Under the pieces are notes generated by a model that did no database searches, had not been told where the DNA came from, and saw nothing but the letters and a program-made list of their open reading frames with translations. This document shows positions 8,599-17,375 of a DNA stretch of 49,213 bases, one piece after another. Made by a program: the position numbers and the translations under genes. Source of the stretch: an uncultured Tateyamaria sp. (GTDB taxonomy: Bacteria; Pseudomonadota; Alphaproteobacteria; Rhodobacterales; Rhodobacteraceae); NCBI GenBank assembly GCA_947501275.1, contig CANMVD010000015.1, positions 1-49,213 on the forward strand. Reading direction: 5' to 3'. Each line of letters starts with the position of its first letter. The first letter of the stretch is position 1.

Positions 8599-10143
8599 AT
8601 GGTCACTAAATCGGCGACGCAATTCAAGGGCCACTTAAACCGCCTGAAAGATCTGTTTGTCGGCCCGCACGTGCTTGCGTTCTTGCCTGCGCTCACGCTT
8701 GGCGCGTTTTGGTTTGGTGGCGAACTTGCATTGATCATCACAGCCATCACTGTGCCTGTGGTGTGGCTTGTGTTCGGCGGTAACCTGTCAAGTCTCTTGC
8801 CAGCACGCAGCATGCTTGCCAAAGGCCCCATGTCTCCCGATCAGTTCCTGCCGACTGTCGAAAATGTCCGCCAGGACACAGAGGCGCGCGGCCAAGCCAG
8901 CGCGGTTTTTAGCATCGAGCTGGACGAGTTTGCAGTCTTAAAAGATCGTTTTGAACCCGCAACAGCCGACCGCGTTCTGAAGCTGATTGCAGACCGTATT
9001 CTCGCGACGCTGCGCGATCGCGACACTGTTGCCCGCATTGGCGATTGTCGTTTTGGGGTGTGTCTGGGCTCGGTTGTTCATCTTGATCTTGAAAGCTGTA
9101 TCCAGTTGTCGGGCCGTTTGCAGGAAACTATTGAAGAACCCATATCTGTGGATGGAACAACAATTTACGTTACCGCCAGCGTGGGCTTCTGCCTGCTTGG
9201 CCGCGCACCGGGCACGTCCGGACAAGATTGGACAAATGCAGCCGCCGCCGCACTGCAAGAGGCGCAAAAACGCGGCAACGGCTCGGTTCGCGCATATTCG
9301 TCCGAATTGCAATCACGCCTCAAGAAACGCGCCAATCTGCGTGATGAGGTGACCGCCGCCTTGGAACAGGGATACATTCAGCCATGGTTCCAACCTCAAA
9401 TTTCCACTGACACCGGAAAAGTTACAGGATTTGAGGCGCTTGCGCGTTGGATCCATCCGGATCGCGGCACGGTCTCGCCTGCCGAATTTCTACCGGCAAT
9501 AGAAGAAGCAGGACAGCTGGAACGTCTGGCGGAGGTGATGATTTATCATACCCTGACAGCGATCAAGGCGTGGGATTCCGCGGGAACGCACGTGCCTCAG
9601 GTCGGCGTCAACTTCAGCGGAAGTGAGCTGGGCAATCCCCGTTTGGTGGACAAACTGCGGTGGGAACTGGACCGATTTGATGTCACCCCCAATCGCCTGA
9701 CGATCGAAATCCTTGAAACGGTTGTCACCGACCTGTCCGACGACACAGTTGCACGCAATATCAAGGCACTGGCTGATCTGGGGTGCCACATCGATATGGA
9801 CGACTTTGGAACCGGGCACGCGTCTATCGCTTCTCTGCGCCGCTTTGGTGTGAATCGCATCAAGATTGACCGTTCATTTGTCATGAAGGCGGACCGCGAT
9901 CCCGAACAACAACGCATGATCGGTGCCATTCTGACCATGGCCGAGCGTTTGGGGGTCGAGACACTGGCTGAAGGGGTCGAGACTGTTGGCGAGCATGCCT
10001 TGCTGGCACAGCTGGGATGCGATCACGTGCAGGGATTTGGCATTGCCCGCCCAATGCCATTTGAAAAGACGCTGGATTGGGTCAAAGGGCACAACGCCAA
10101 ACTTCAAAACACACCAGCCATTCCCGGACGGCGCACGAACTGA
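8599..10143 (+). CDS. GGDEF-EAL protein with degenerate GGDEF, likely c-di-GMP phosphodiesterase
   Basis: About 514 residues: two N-terminal membrane helices, a GGDEF-fold domain, then an EAL domain. The GGDEF signature is replaced by 'RIGDCRF', so cyclase activity is unlikely. The EAL part keeps the catalytic set: 'FEALARW', Asn in 'NFSGSEL', 'EILET', 'DMDDFGTG', the Lys in 'RIKIDRSF', 'EGVE' and 'QGFGIARP'. It should therefore hydrolyse c-di-GMP, possibly regulated by the inactive GGDEF half. I chose the ATG with AAAGGGA upstream; a GTG lies five codons earlier. It separates ttcA from yidC. Confidence 0.9.
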   Translation: MVTKSATQFKGHLNRLKDLFVGPHVLAFLPALTLGAFWFGGELALIITAITVPVVWLVFGGNLSSLLPARSMLAKGPMSPDQFLPTVENVRQDTEARGQASAVFSIELDEFAVLKDRFEPATADRVLKLIADRILATLRDRDTVARIGDCRFGVCLGSVVHLDLESCIQLSGRLQETIEEPISVDGTTIYVTASVGFCLLGRAPGTSGQDWTNAAAAALQEAQKRGNGSVRAYSSELQSRLKKRANLRDEVTAALEQGYIQPWFQPQISTDTGKVTGFEALARWIHPDRGTVSPAEFLPAIEEAGQLERLAEVMIYHTLTAIKAWDSAGTHVPQVGVNFSGSELGNPRLVDKLRWELDRFDVTPNRLTIEILETVVTDLSDDTVARNIKALADLGCHIDMDDFGTGHASIASLRRFGVNRIKIDRSFVMKADRDPEQQRMIGAILTMAERLGVETLAEGVETVGEHALLAQLGCDHVQGFGIARPMPFEKTLDWVKGHNAKLQNTPAIPGRRTN

Positions 10144-10350
10144 CGACAGAAACGGCGTGCCAACCAGCAAGTGTTGTGTTCAATTTTGCTGTGGAACCAC
10201 ACCCAAGGGCCAAAACCGCCACACCACTTGTATTGTAGATACTGAAGCCCGATCTCACTCTGGTGGCCAAAACAGGCGAATCCGCTTGACCTTTGGGTCC
10301 GCACTCTGTTGAACCCCAGCAAAGTTTCAGACAGCAGGTGGCAGTCCCAA

Positions 10351-12204
10351 ATGGACGATCAAAACAAGAACCTCATTCTTGCAACCGCACTCAGTTTTGT
10401 GGTGATCCTCGTTTGGTTTGTGCTTTTCCCACCGCCAGAACAAAACACACCACTGACCGGTGAAACTGCAGATTTGCAAGCGCCAAGCGGACCTGCGGAA
10501 GCCACCGTGCCACAAGGCGCGGATGTTCCTGTCGCCACGACAAACGACGCGTCGGCATCGCAAACAGCCGACACTGTCGCAGACGCCCCACGCGTGGCAA
10601 TCGAGACGCCCCGACTGACAGGCTCCATTTCACTTTTGGGTGGTCGCCTCGATGATCTTTCCCTGAAGGATTACAAGGTATCGCTGGAGGAAGGTGCCGA
10701 CATCGTCACCATGCTCTCCCCTGTCGGTCAGGCAGGCGCATATTATGCGCTCTATGGCTGGGCGGCAGGCTCAGGTTTGACCCCCGAACAGGTGCCCGGC
10801 CCAAACACGGTATGGTCTCTGGCGTCCGGCGAAACGCTGACTCCCAGCACACCCATATCGTTGAGCTGGACCAACGATGCAGGTCTGACATTCAACCGCG
10901 AAATGGCCGTCGATGCCGACTATATGTTCACTGTGACGCAAACCGTCACGAACACCGGCGATACATCCGTCAGCCTCGCGCCCTACAGCGTCTTGGCGCG
11001 CCACGGTGAACCGATAGATCAGACCGGTATTTGGGTTGTACATGAAGGCGCGGTTCAATTTGCCGGCGGCGAGTACAAGGAAACCAACTGGAACAAGTTC
11101 CCGACCTTCGCCGAAGTCGACAAGAGCGAAGGCGAAAACGCCCGCTGGGCTGGATTTACGGACCACTACTGGCAGACCGTATTGATTGCACCGGAAGGTG
11201 CCGACACGCGGGTCGAGACCTTCCACGATGCCGCGTTGGATATCTATCAGACAACCTCGAAAAAGGCGACGACAAGCCTCGCGCCCGGCGCATCAGAAAC
11301 TGTCACGAGTCAGGTTTTCGCGGGTGCCAAGGAGTGGGAAGCCATCCGCGGATATCAAACCGCAGGCGTCGAAAAATTCATCGACAGCATTGATTGGGGT
11401 TGGTTCTTTTTCCTGACCAAGCCCATTTTCTGGCTGCTGCATGAGCTGAACAAAATCATCGGCAACATGGGCTGGGCCATTATTGGGCTGACGCTGATCA
11501 TCAAGGCTGTGCTGTTTCCGCTGGCTTACAAATCCTATGTCTCCATGGCCAAGATGAAAGAACTGCAGCCACAGATGGAGAAGTTGAAGGAAGCCGCTGG
11601 CGATGACCGGCAAAAGATGCAGCAAGGCATGATGGAACTCTACAAGAAGGAAAAGGTAAACCCGGCCGCAGGCTGTTTGCCGATCCTCATGCAGATTCCT
11701 ATCTTCTTCTCACTCTACAAGGTGATCTTTGTCACGATCGAACTGCGCCATGCCCCTTGGTTTGGCCCGTTCCAGGATCTCAGCGGGCCGGATCCGACCA
11801 CGATCCTGAACCTCTGGGGATTGCTGCCAATTGCAGGGCCCGAACCGGGCTCGATCATGGCACTGCTTTTCATCGGCATTCTGCCGCTGTTGCTGGGCAT
11901 TTCGATGTGGCTGCAACAAAAGCTCAACCCGGCACCCACAGACCCGACACAACAGATGATCTTTGCGTGGATGCCTTGGGTCTTCATGTTCATGCTGGGC
12001 AGCTTTGCCAGTGGCCTCGTTGTTTACTGGATCGCCAACAACATCATCACGTTTACACAGCAATATCTGATCATGCGCAGCCAAGGGTACAAACCTGACC
12101 TTCTGGGCAACATCAAATCCAGCTTCAAAAAACGCGCACAACCGGAGGCGGCGAACGCATCCAAGGCTCCGACAAAGGCAGCAAGCAAAAAGGGCGGCAA
12201 GTAG
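10351..12204 (+). CDS. yidC: Membrane protein insertase YidC
   Basis: Oxa1-family insertase that folds and inserts inner-membrane proteins alone or with SecYEG. 617 residues: N-terminal helix ('NLILATALSFVVILVWFVLF'), a large periplasmic beta domain (about 40-340), then the conserved five-helix core with the cytosolic hairpin ('MKELQPQMEKLKE'), 'NPAAGCLPILMQIPIFF' and 'GLVVYWIANNIIT', and a Lys-rich tail. The start chosen gives 'MDDQNKN', normal for the order; an upstream in-frame start would add 14 odd residues. A TTGACC-N17-TTGAAC element lies about 40 bases upstream. The MOSC gene follows after two bases. Confidence 0.97.
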   Translation: MDDQNKNLILATALSFVVILVWFVLFPPPEQNTPLTGETADLQAPSGPAEATVPQGADVPVATTNDASASQTADTVADAPRVAIETPRLTGSISLLGGRLDDLSLKDYKVSLEEGADIVTMLSPVGQAGAYYALYGWAAGSGLTPEQVPGPNTVWSLASGETLTPSTPISLSWTNDAGLTFNREMAVDADYMFTVTQTVTNTGDTSVSLAPYSVLARHGEPIDQTGIWVVHEGAVQFAGGEYKETNWNKFPTFAEVDKSEGENARWAGFTDHYWQTVLIAPEGADTRVETFHDAALDIYQTTSKKATTSLAPGASETVTSQVFAGAKEWEAIRGYQTAGVEKFIDSIDWGWFFFLTKPIFWLLHELNKIIGNMGWAIIGLTLIIKAVLFPLAYKSYVSMAKMKELQPQMEKLKEAAGDDRQKMQQGMMELYKKEKVNPAAGCLPILMQIPIFFSLYKVIFVTIELRHAPWFGPFQDLSGPDPTTILNLWGLLPIAGPEPGSIMALLFIGILPLLLGISMWLQQKLNPAPTDPTQQMIFAWMPWVFMFMLGSFASGLVVYWIANNIITFTQQYLIMRSQGYKPDLLGNIKSSFKKRAQPEAANASKAPTKAASKKGGK

Positions 12205-12206
12205 AC

Positions 12207-12944
12207 ATGCGGGTCACCGCAATCTACCGGCACCCCGTCAAAAGCCACGGGCGGGAGCAAATCGCGCAGATCGCGCTGGTGGCCGGACAGTCCATGCCGT
12301 GGGACCGTGTGTGGGCCATCGCACACGAAGCCGCAAAAGCGACACCCGGCCAATGGGCGGCCTGCCACAGCTTCAGCCGCGTCTCCAAAGCACCCGGTCT
12401 GATGGCGATTACGGCCCGGCTGAACGAAACGAACCAGACCGTGGCGCTATCGCATCCGGATCGCCCGGATCTGACTGTAAACCCTGACACAGACCCCGAT
12501 GCGCTGGTGCAATGGACACTGCCCTTGGTGTCGACCGACCGCGCACTGCCCAGCCACGTTATGCGGTTGGATGGCCGTGGGTACACGGACAGCGACTTTG
12601 CCTCGGTTACATTGTGCAATCTCGCGTCGCATCAGGCCGTGGAAAGCCGAATGGAGCAGGCGTTGTCGATTCACCGCTGGCGGGGCAACATCTGGTTTGA
12701 CAGTCAGGCGCCGTGGGTTGAATTCGACTGGATCGGACAAGACATTCAAATCGGCGAAGCCATCCTGCGGCCCAAAGAACGAACTGACCGTTGTCTTGCC
12801 ACTTCCGCAAACCCAGACACAGGCAAGCGCGACGCAGACACGTTGAAGGCGCTGCAATCCTTTGGACATCAGGACTTCTCCGTCAGAGCGGAGGTCATCA
12901 AGGGTGGCCTCGTGCGCCAAGACGACGTGGTCATGCCACTATGA
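12207..12944 (+). CDS. MOSC domain-containing protein
   Basis: 245 residues with an N-terminal MOSC beta-barrel ('IYRHPVKSHGRE') and a C-terminal MOSC domain carrying the conserved 'RCLATSANPDTGKRD' segment, whose Cys is the residue used for sulfur or molybdenum-cofactor chemistry in MOCO sulfurase-like proteins. The exact substrate is unknown; YiiM/YcbX-type detoxification of N-hydroxylated compounds is one possibility. It begins two bases after yidC and its stop overlaps the yihA start (ATGA), so yidC-MOSC-yihA form one translationally coupled unit. Confidence 0.88.
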   Translation: MRVTAIYRHPVKSHGREQIAQIALVAGQSMPWDRVWAIAHEAAKATPGQWAACHSFSRVSKAPGLMAITARLNETNQTVALSHPDRPDLTVNPDTDPDALVQWTLPLVSTDRALPSHVMRLDGRGYTDSDFASVTLCNLASHQAVESRMEQALSIHRWRGNIWFDSQAPWVEFDWIGQDIQIGEAILRPKERTDRCLATSANPDTGKRDADTLKALQSFGHQDFSVRAEVIKGGLVRQDDVVMPL

Positions 12945-13594
12945 GCCAGCTTCCGTTTCCGCTTGCAGAAGTTCCAGATGCCCAAACCGAAGAGCGCGGT
13001 CGGCTGTTGTTTGCCGGTGAAACCGACTTTGTCAAAGGTGTGGTCGCCATGTCCGGCCTTCCGCCTGCGGACCGGATAGAGGTCTGTTTTGCTGGTCGGT
13101 CCAATGTCGGAAAATCCAGCCTGATCAACGCCGTTACCGGGCGCAAAGGTCTCGCGCGCGCCTCAAACACACCCGGGCGCACACAAGAGATCAATTTCTT
13201 TACGGCAGGTGAAGAGCACTACCTCGTTGACCTGCCGGGGTATGGCTATGCAAATGCGCCGCTGCCAGTTGTTGAAAAATGGCAAAAGCTGCTCAAACAG
13301 TATCTAGGTGGACGTCAGACCCTCAGACGCGCCTTTGTTCTGATCGATGCGCGGCACGGTGTGAAAAAAGTCGACGAAGGAATCATGACTCTGCTCGACA
13401 GTGCTGCGGTGACGTTCCAGTGCGTGCTGACCAAAGCAGACAAGGTCAAGGCAAAGGACCGCGACGCCGTCCTTGCTCAAACCCGAGACGCCTTGTCCAA
13501 ACACCCCGCCGCGTTCCCGGAAATCGTGCTGACATCCAGCGAAAAGGGTGATGGGATTCCAACTTTGCGCGCCATCATCGCGACACTGGTGTAA
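12941..13594 (+). CDS. yihA: Ribosome biogenesis GTPase YihA/YsxC (EngB)
   Basis: 217-residue Era-like GTPase needed for large-subunit assembly. All G motifs are visible: G1 'GRSNVGKSS', G2 region 'NTPGRTQ', G3 'DLPGYGYA', G4 'TKADK' and G5 'TSSEKG'. The ATG overlaps the MOSC stop by four bases. Full length for the family. Confidence 0.96.
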   Translation: MSQLPFPLAEVPDAQTEERGRLLFAGETDFVKGVVAMSGLPPADRIEVCFAGRSNVGKSSLINAVTGRKGLARASNTPGRTQEINFFTAGEEHYLVDLPGYGYANAPLPVVEKWQKLLKQYLGGRQTLRRAFVLIDARHGVKKVDEGIMTLLDSAAVTFQCVLTKADKVKAKDRDAVLAQTRDALSKHPAAFPEIVLTSSEKGDGIPTLRAIIATLV

Positions 13595-13616
13595 CAAACA
13601 ACTGTGCAACGCGGTC

Positions 13617-13635
13617 CCCTCCCCCAAGGGGAGGG
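13617..13635 (+). repeat. C/G-rich palindrome between yihA and argB
   Basis: A perfect eight-pair stem (CCCTCCCC/GGGGAGGG) with a CAA loop lies 22 bases after yihA. There is no T tract, and C/G blocks continue to its right, so it looks more like a dispersed intergenic palindrome than a clean terminator. The gap holds no gene. Confidence 0.45.
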
Positions 13636-13726
13636 CCAGGGTGGGGGTCATGGTTTGTCTTGCGCGCCAGCGCGCAATTCTGGATAAGCCATCAGACCAA
13701 AGGCCCATTTACAAAGGCCAAACCTG

Positions 13727-14590
13727 ATGAAGACCCAAGACATGAACCGCGACTGGATTGCCACTGCCCGGACCCTCAACCAAGCCCTGCCATATATGCA
13801 GCGTTATGCGGGGGCGACTGTTGTCATCAAACTCGGCGGCCATGCCATGGGCTCAGACGCCGCGATGGACAGTTTTGCTGCGGACGTCGTGCTGATGCGT
13901 CAGGTCGGCGTAAACCCGGTGATCGTTCATGGTGGCGGCCCCATGATCAACCAGATGCTTGAGCGTCTGAATATTCAGTCGGAATTTGTAAACGGCAAAC
14001 GCGTCACTGACACTGCGACAATGGAAGTTGTCGAAATGGTCCTGTCTGGCCTTGTGAACAAGCGCATTGTCCAGGCCATCAACCGCGCCGGCGGCAAGGC
14101 TGTTGGTTTGTCAGGTAAAGACGCCAACCTGATCGTTTGCTCTCAAACGGACCCGGACTTGGGCCTTGTCGGCACCCCGGCCCAGATGGATCCCGCAATC
14201 CTGCACACCTTGTTTGATCGGGCCATGATACCTGTGATCGCGCCTTTGGGCGCAGGGACGCATGGCGAGACCTACAACATCAACGGCGATACGGCCGCAG
14301 GAGCTATTGCGGGCGCCCTCAAGGCAGATCGCCTGCTCTTGCTGACGGATGTGTCCGGCGTCAAGGACGCGAGCGGGGAGGTCGTAACCGACATCACCGC
14401 AGATCAGATACGCACCATGACGGCGGATGGAGTCATCGCGGGCGGCATGATCCCGAAAACAGAGACGGCTCTTGATGCGATTGCCAGCGGCGTGCGTGCG
14501 GTGGTCATTCTGGACGGGCGCGCGCCCAATGCCTGCCTGCTCGAATTGTTTACCGACCATGGTGCGGGCTCGATTATTCGCCCGCGCTGA
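13727..14590 (+). CDS. argB: Acetylglutamate kinase
   Basis: Phosphorylates N-acetyl-L-glutamate, the second step of arginine synthesis. 287 residues with '[10 protein letters not shown]' (phosphate-binding Lys), '[13 protein letters not shown]', and '[15 protein letters not shown]' plus '[14 protein letters not shown]' in the C-lobe. The N-terminal helix before the kinase core ('[18 protein letters not shown]') is typical of arginine-inhibited hexameric enzymes, so feedback by arginine is likely. An ATG five codons downstream is an alternative start. Confidence 0.97.
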   Translation: MKTQDMNRDWIATARTLNQALPYMQRYAGATVVIKLGGHAMGSDAAMDSFAADVVLMRQVGVNPVIVHGGGPMINQMLERLNIQSEFVNGKRVTDTATMEVVEMVLSGLVNKRIVQAINRAGGKAVGLSGKDANLIVCSQTDPDLGLVGTPAQMDPAILHTLFDRAMIPVIAPLGAGTHGETYNINGDTAAGAIAGALKADRLLLLTDVSGVKDASGEVVTDITADQIRTMTADGVIAGGMIPKTETALDAIASGVRAVVILDGRAPNACLLELFTDHGAGSIIRPR

Positions 14591-14666
14591 CGGCGACCCC
14601 TGCCGCTGACGTAAACGTGTCTGTCGGTCGCATTGCATGGCTCACATTGCGCGATAGGTTCAGCAC

Positions 14667-15461
14667 ATGGAAAACGAAGCCGCCATCCGCCTAGCCGTCT
14701 TTCTGGGCCTCTTCACGCTCTTTGCAGCAACCGAAGCCCTGATCCCGCGTCGGGCGCGGACCCAAACCCGATCAAAACGTTGGGTGACCAATTGGGGTAT
14801 CACCGTCGCCAACACACTGTTCTTGCGTGGAATGGCGTTTGTCTTGCCCGTTCTGGCAGTTGGCGCGGCAGTCGATGCCCAAGCTCAAGGGTGGGGACTG
14901 CTTAACGCGCTCACTCTGCCCGGCTGGATCGAAGTTGTCGCCGCCATTCTGATCCTTGATTTCGTGATCTGGGCGCAGCATCTCATCACGCACAAAGTTC
15001 CACTGCTATGGCGCCTGCACCGCGTGCACCACGCCGATGTCGACATGGACGTCACCACAGCCATCCGATTTCACCCCATTGAAATCGGGCTGTCGATGCT
15101 GATCAAGATCGGCGTTGTTTATCTGCTCGGACCTGCCGCACTTGCCGTGATCCTGTTTGAGATCATTTTGAACGGCACTGCGATGTTCAACCATGCCAAC
15201 ATCCGCCTGCCTCTTTGGGTGGATGCGATTGTGCGGCGTGTTTTGGTGACGCCGGACATGCACCGCGTGCACCACTCTATCCACCGCCACGAGCATGACA
15301 GCAATTATGGATTTGCACTCTCAATCTGGGATCGCATGTTCGGCACCTACATTGCGCAACCTGCAGCCGGACATGACGACATGGAGGTCGGCCTGGAATG
15401 GCAGGACGATCGGCCCGCGAAACTGGGGTGGTCCCTCGCCCTGCCCTTTGCTCGCAAATGA
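14667..15461 (+). CDS. Fatty acid hydroxylase / sterol desaturase family protein
   Basis: 264-residue membrane protein with about four hydrophobic segments and the di-iron histidine clusters of the superfamily: 'HLITH', 'HRVHHAD', a single His in 'FNHAN', and 'HRVHHSIHRHEHDSNYG'. Members insert oxygen into lipids (hydroxylation or desaturation); the substrate here is unknown, though membrane fatty acids or ornithine lipids are candidates. Its stop overlaps the next start by four bases, so it is coupled to the ferredoxin-like gene, which could supply electrons (inference). Confidence 0.88.
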   Translation: MENEAAIRLAVFLGLFTLFAATEALIPRRARTQTRSKRWVTNWGITVANTLFLRGMAFVLPVLAVGAAVDAQAQGWGLLNALTLPGWIEVVAAILILDFVIWAQHLITHKVPLLWRLHRVHHADVDMDVTTAIRFHPIEIGLSMLIKIGVVYLLGPAALAVILFEIILNGTAMFNHANIRLPLWVDAIVRRVLVTPDMHRVHHSIHRHEHDSNYGFALSIWDRMFGTYIAQPAAGHDDMEVGLEWQDDRPAKLGWSLALPFARK

Positions 15462-16072
15462 GCCTCGCGGCCATTCAAAAGACGGCCCAGGTTCATCATC
15501 TGTTTGTCATGGGCACAGATGGCGCGCGCGCGCTGCTCGGCACGGACAGCAGCTGGTGGGCGCATTTTACCCAGACCGATGAATACTTGGATGGCGACAA
15601 AGACCCGGTCGATCGCTGGTCCAAACGGGTCATCACCGCGATGGCAGCTCAATTTGATGCCCGTGCCCTCTTTCCCTCAGATGGACCGCCCTATGCCCCC
15701 TTCATCGCGTGGGCCCTTGCCACAAAAAGGTTTTGGCAAAGCCCCACCGGAATGATGGTGCACGACCGTGCCGGGCTGATGATCTCTATTCGCGGGGCGT
15801 TGGAGTGCCGCGACCCGTTCCCTGCCGCAAAAGAACACGCCAGCCCGTGCGACACCTGCATAGGACAGCCATGTGTTCCGGCCTGTCCCGTCGATGCGCT
15901 CAGCAACACGCACAACTACGACGTGCCGGCTTGCAAGCAATATTTGGAACGCCCCGAAGGCTCTGAATGCATGACGCGAGGTTGTCGGGTGCGCCGCGCC
16001 TGCCCGATCAGTCAGGACTTCGCGCGACCAGACGCGCAATCGGCCTTTCATATGCAGGCCTTTTTGGGATGA
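15458..16072 (+). CDS. Ferredoxin-like 4Fe-4S protein
   Basis: 204 residues. The first 110 residues are not recognised; the C-terminal half has two cysteine groups: 'CDTCIGQPCVPACP' (CxxCxxxxCxxxCP) and 'ACKQ ... ECMTRGCRVRRACP', enough for two iron-sulfur clusters of ferredoxin type. The start is the ATG overlapping the hydroxylase stop, and the stop overlaps the SixA-like start, so all three genes are translationally coupled. An electron-transfer role with the hydroxylase is inferred from context only. Confidence 0.78.
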   Translation: MSLAAIQKTAQVHHLFVMGTDGARALLGTDSSWWAHFTQTDEYLDGDKDPVDRWSKRVITAMAAQFDARALFPSDGPPYAPFIAWALATKRFWQSPTGMMVHDRAGLMISIRGALECRDPFPAAKEHASPCDTCIGQPCVPACPVDALSNTHNYDVPACKQYLERPEGSECMTRGCRVRRACPISQDFARPDAQSAFHMQAFLG

Positions 16073-16566
16073 CGCGCACCCTCATCCTGATGCGCCACGC
16101 CAAGTCGAGTTGGGATGATCTGAGCCTTGCAGATCACCAACGGCCCCTGAATGCCCGCGGGCGCGCTTCTGCGACGGCGATGGGGCATTGGCTGAAGACA
16201 CTTGGTTTTGTGCCGCAGGAGGCGCTGATTTCTGACAGCCAAAGAACGCAGGAGACCTGCGAGCGTCTGGGCTGCGACGCAAACGTCATCCTGTCCAAAT
16301 CACTGTATCTGGGGGGCGCGGACATCATGATGAATGTTCTGCGCACCTCGGCGACGGGCGACGTGGTACTGATGCTGGGCCACAATCCGGGCATTGCCGA
16401 GTTTGCTGCGCGCCTTGTCAGCCAAGCACCCCGACATAAACGATTTGCAGACTATCCCACCGGGGCCACAACCATCATGCGCTTTGATGCGCTGACATGG
16501 GCAGATGTCACTTGGTCGTCGGGTGTGGTGGTGGATTTCGCAATTCCTCGCGAAATAATGGTGTAA
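16069..16566 (+). CDS. SixA-like histidine phosphatase family protein
   Basis: 165-residue histidine phosphatase-fold protein with the catalytic 'LMRHAKSSWDD' (RHA motif) at the N-terminus and a second His in 'LMLGHNPGI'. SixA removes phosphate from phosphohistidine in phosphorelay proteins; the substrate here is not known. It overlaps the preceding gene by four bases and ends the plus-strand operon, converging with bztD. Confidence 0.87.
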   Translation: MTRTLILMRHAKSSWDDLSLADHQRPLNARGRASATAMGHWLKTLGFVPQEALISDSQRTQETCERLGCDANVILSKSLYLGGADIMMNVLRTSATGDVVLMLGHNPGIAEFAARLVSQAPRHKRFADYPTGATTIMRFDALTWADVTWSSGVVVDFAIPREIMV

Positions 16567-16586
16567 GGCGGACCAGCGGCCCGCCT
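16566..16586. terminator. Hairpin between convergent genes
   Basis: AGGCGG and CCGCCT form a six-pair stem in the 29-base gap between the convergent stops of the SixA-like gene and bztD. No T tract follows on either strand, so termination strength is doubtful. Confidence 0.35.
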
Positions 16587-16595
16587 CAGCTGAAA

Positions 16596-17363
16596 TCAGT
16601 GGCCGAGGATCTGGCTCAGGAACAACTGCGTCCGTGGGGACTGCGGGTTGTTGAAGAACTCTTCAGGTTCGTTTTGCTCAACAATCTGGCCTTCGTCCAT
16701 GAAGATCACGCGGTTGGCCACCTGACGAGCAAAGCCCATCTCGTGTGTCACACACAGCATTGTCATGCCTTCTTCGGCCAGCTCAACCATCGTATCGAGC
16801 ACTTCCTTGATCATCTCAGGGTCAAGCGCCGATGTCGGCTCGTCAAACAGCATGATGCGCGGGCGCATGCAGAGCGAGCGGGCGATCGCCACACGCTGTT
16901 GCTGACCACCAGACAACTGGCCAGGATACTTGTCAGCCTGATCCGGGATCTTCACCTTCTCAAGGAAGTGCATCGCGATCTCTTCGGCTTCCTTCTTGGG
17001 CGTTTTGCGCACCCAGATCGGAGCCAGCGTGCAGTTCTCGAGGATCGACAGATGCGGGAACAGGTTGAAGTGTTGGAAACACATGCCAACCTCAGACCGG
17101 ATCTTGTCGATGTTCTTGAGATCCGAGGACAGCAATGTGCCATCCACAGTGATCGACCCTTGCTGGTGCTCTTCCAGCGCGTTGATACAGCGGATCAGCG
17201 TGGATTTGCCAGAGCCCGAAGGCCCCGCGATCACGATCCGCTCGCCCTGATAGACAGTCAGATCAATGTCGCGCAGCACGTGGAAGGTGCCATACCACTT
17301 GTTCATCTTGTCGATGGAAATCGCGACCTCGGTGGACACGTTCATTGCAGCTTGTTCAGTCAT
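16596..17363 (-). CDS. bztD: Amino-acid ABC transporter ATPase (BztD/AapP)
   Basis: ATP-binding subunit (255 residues) of a polar amino-acid importer. Walker A 'GPSGSGKST', signature 'LSGGQQQR', Walker B '[12 protein letters not shown]' and switch His in 'CVTHEMG' are intact. I chose the ATG with AAGGAG eight bases upstream; an in-frame GTG further up overlaps that ribosome site and is unlikely. Last gene of the bzt operon, 12 bases after bztC. Confidence 0.94.
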   Translation of the reverse strand: MTEQAAMNVSTEVAISIDKMNKWYGTFHVLRDIDLTVYQGERIVIAGPSGSGKSTLIRCINALEEHQQGSITVDGTLLSSDLKNIDKIRSEVGMCFQHFNLFPHLSILENCTLAPIWVRKTPKKEAEEIAMHFLEKVKIPDQADKYPGQLSGGQQQRVAIARSLCMRPRIMLFDEPTSALDPEMIKEVLDTMVELAEEGMTMLCVTHEMGFARQVANRVIFMDEGQIVEQNEPEEFFNNPQSPRTQLFLSQILGH

Positions 17364-17375
17364 ATCATCCACTCC

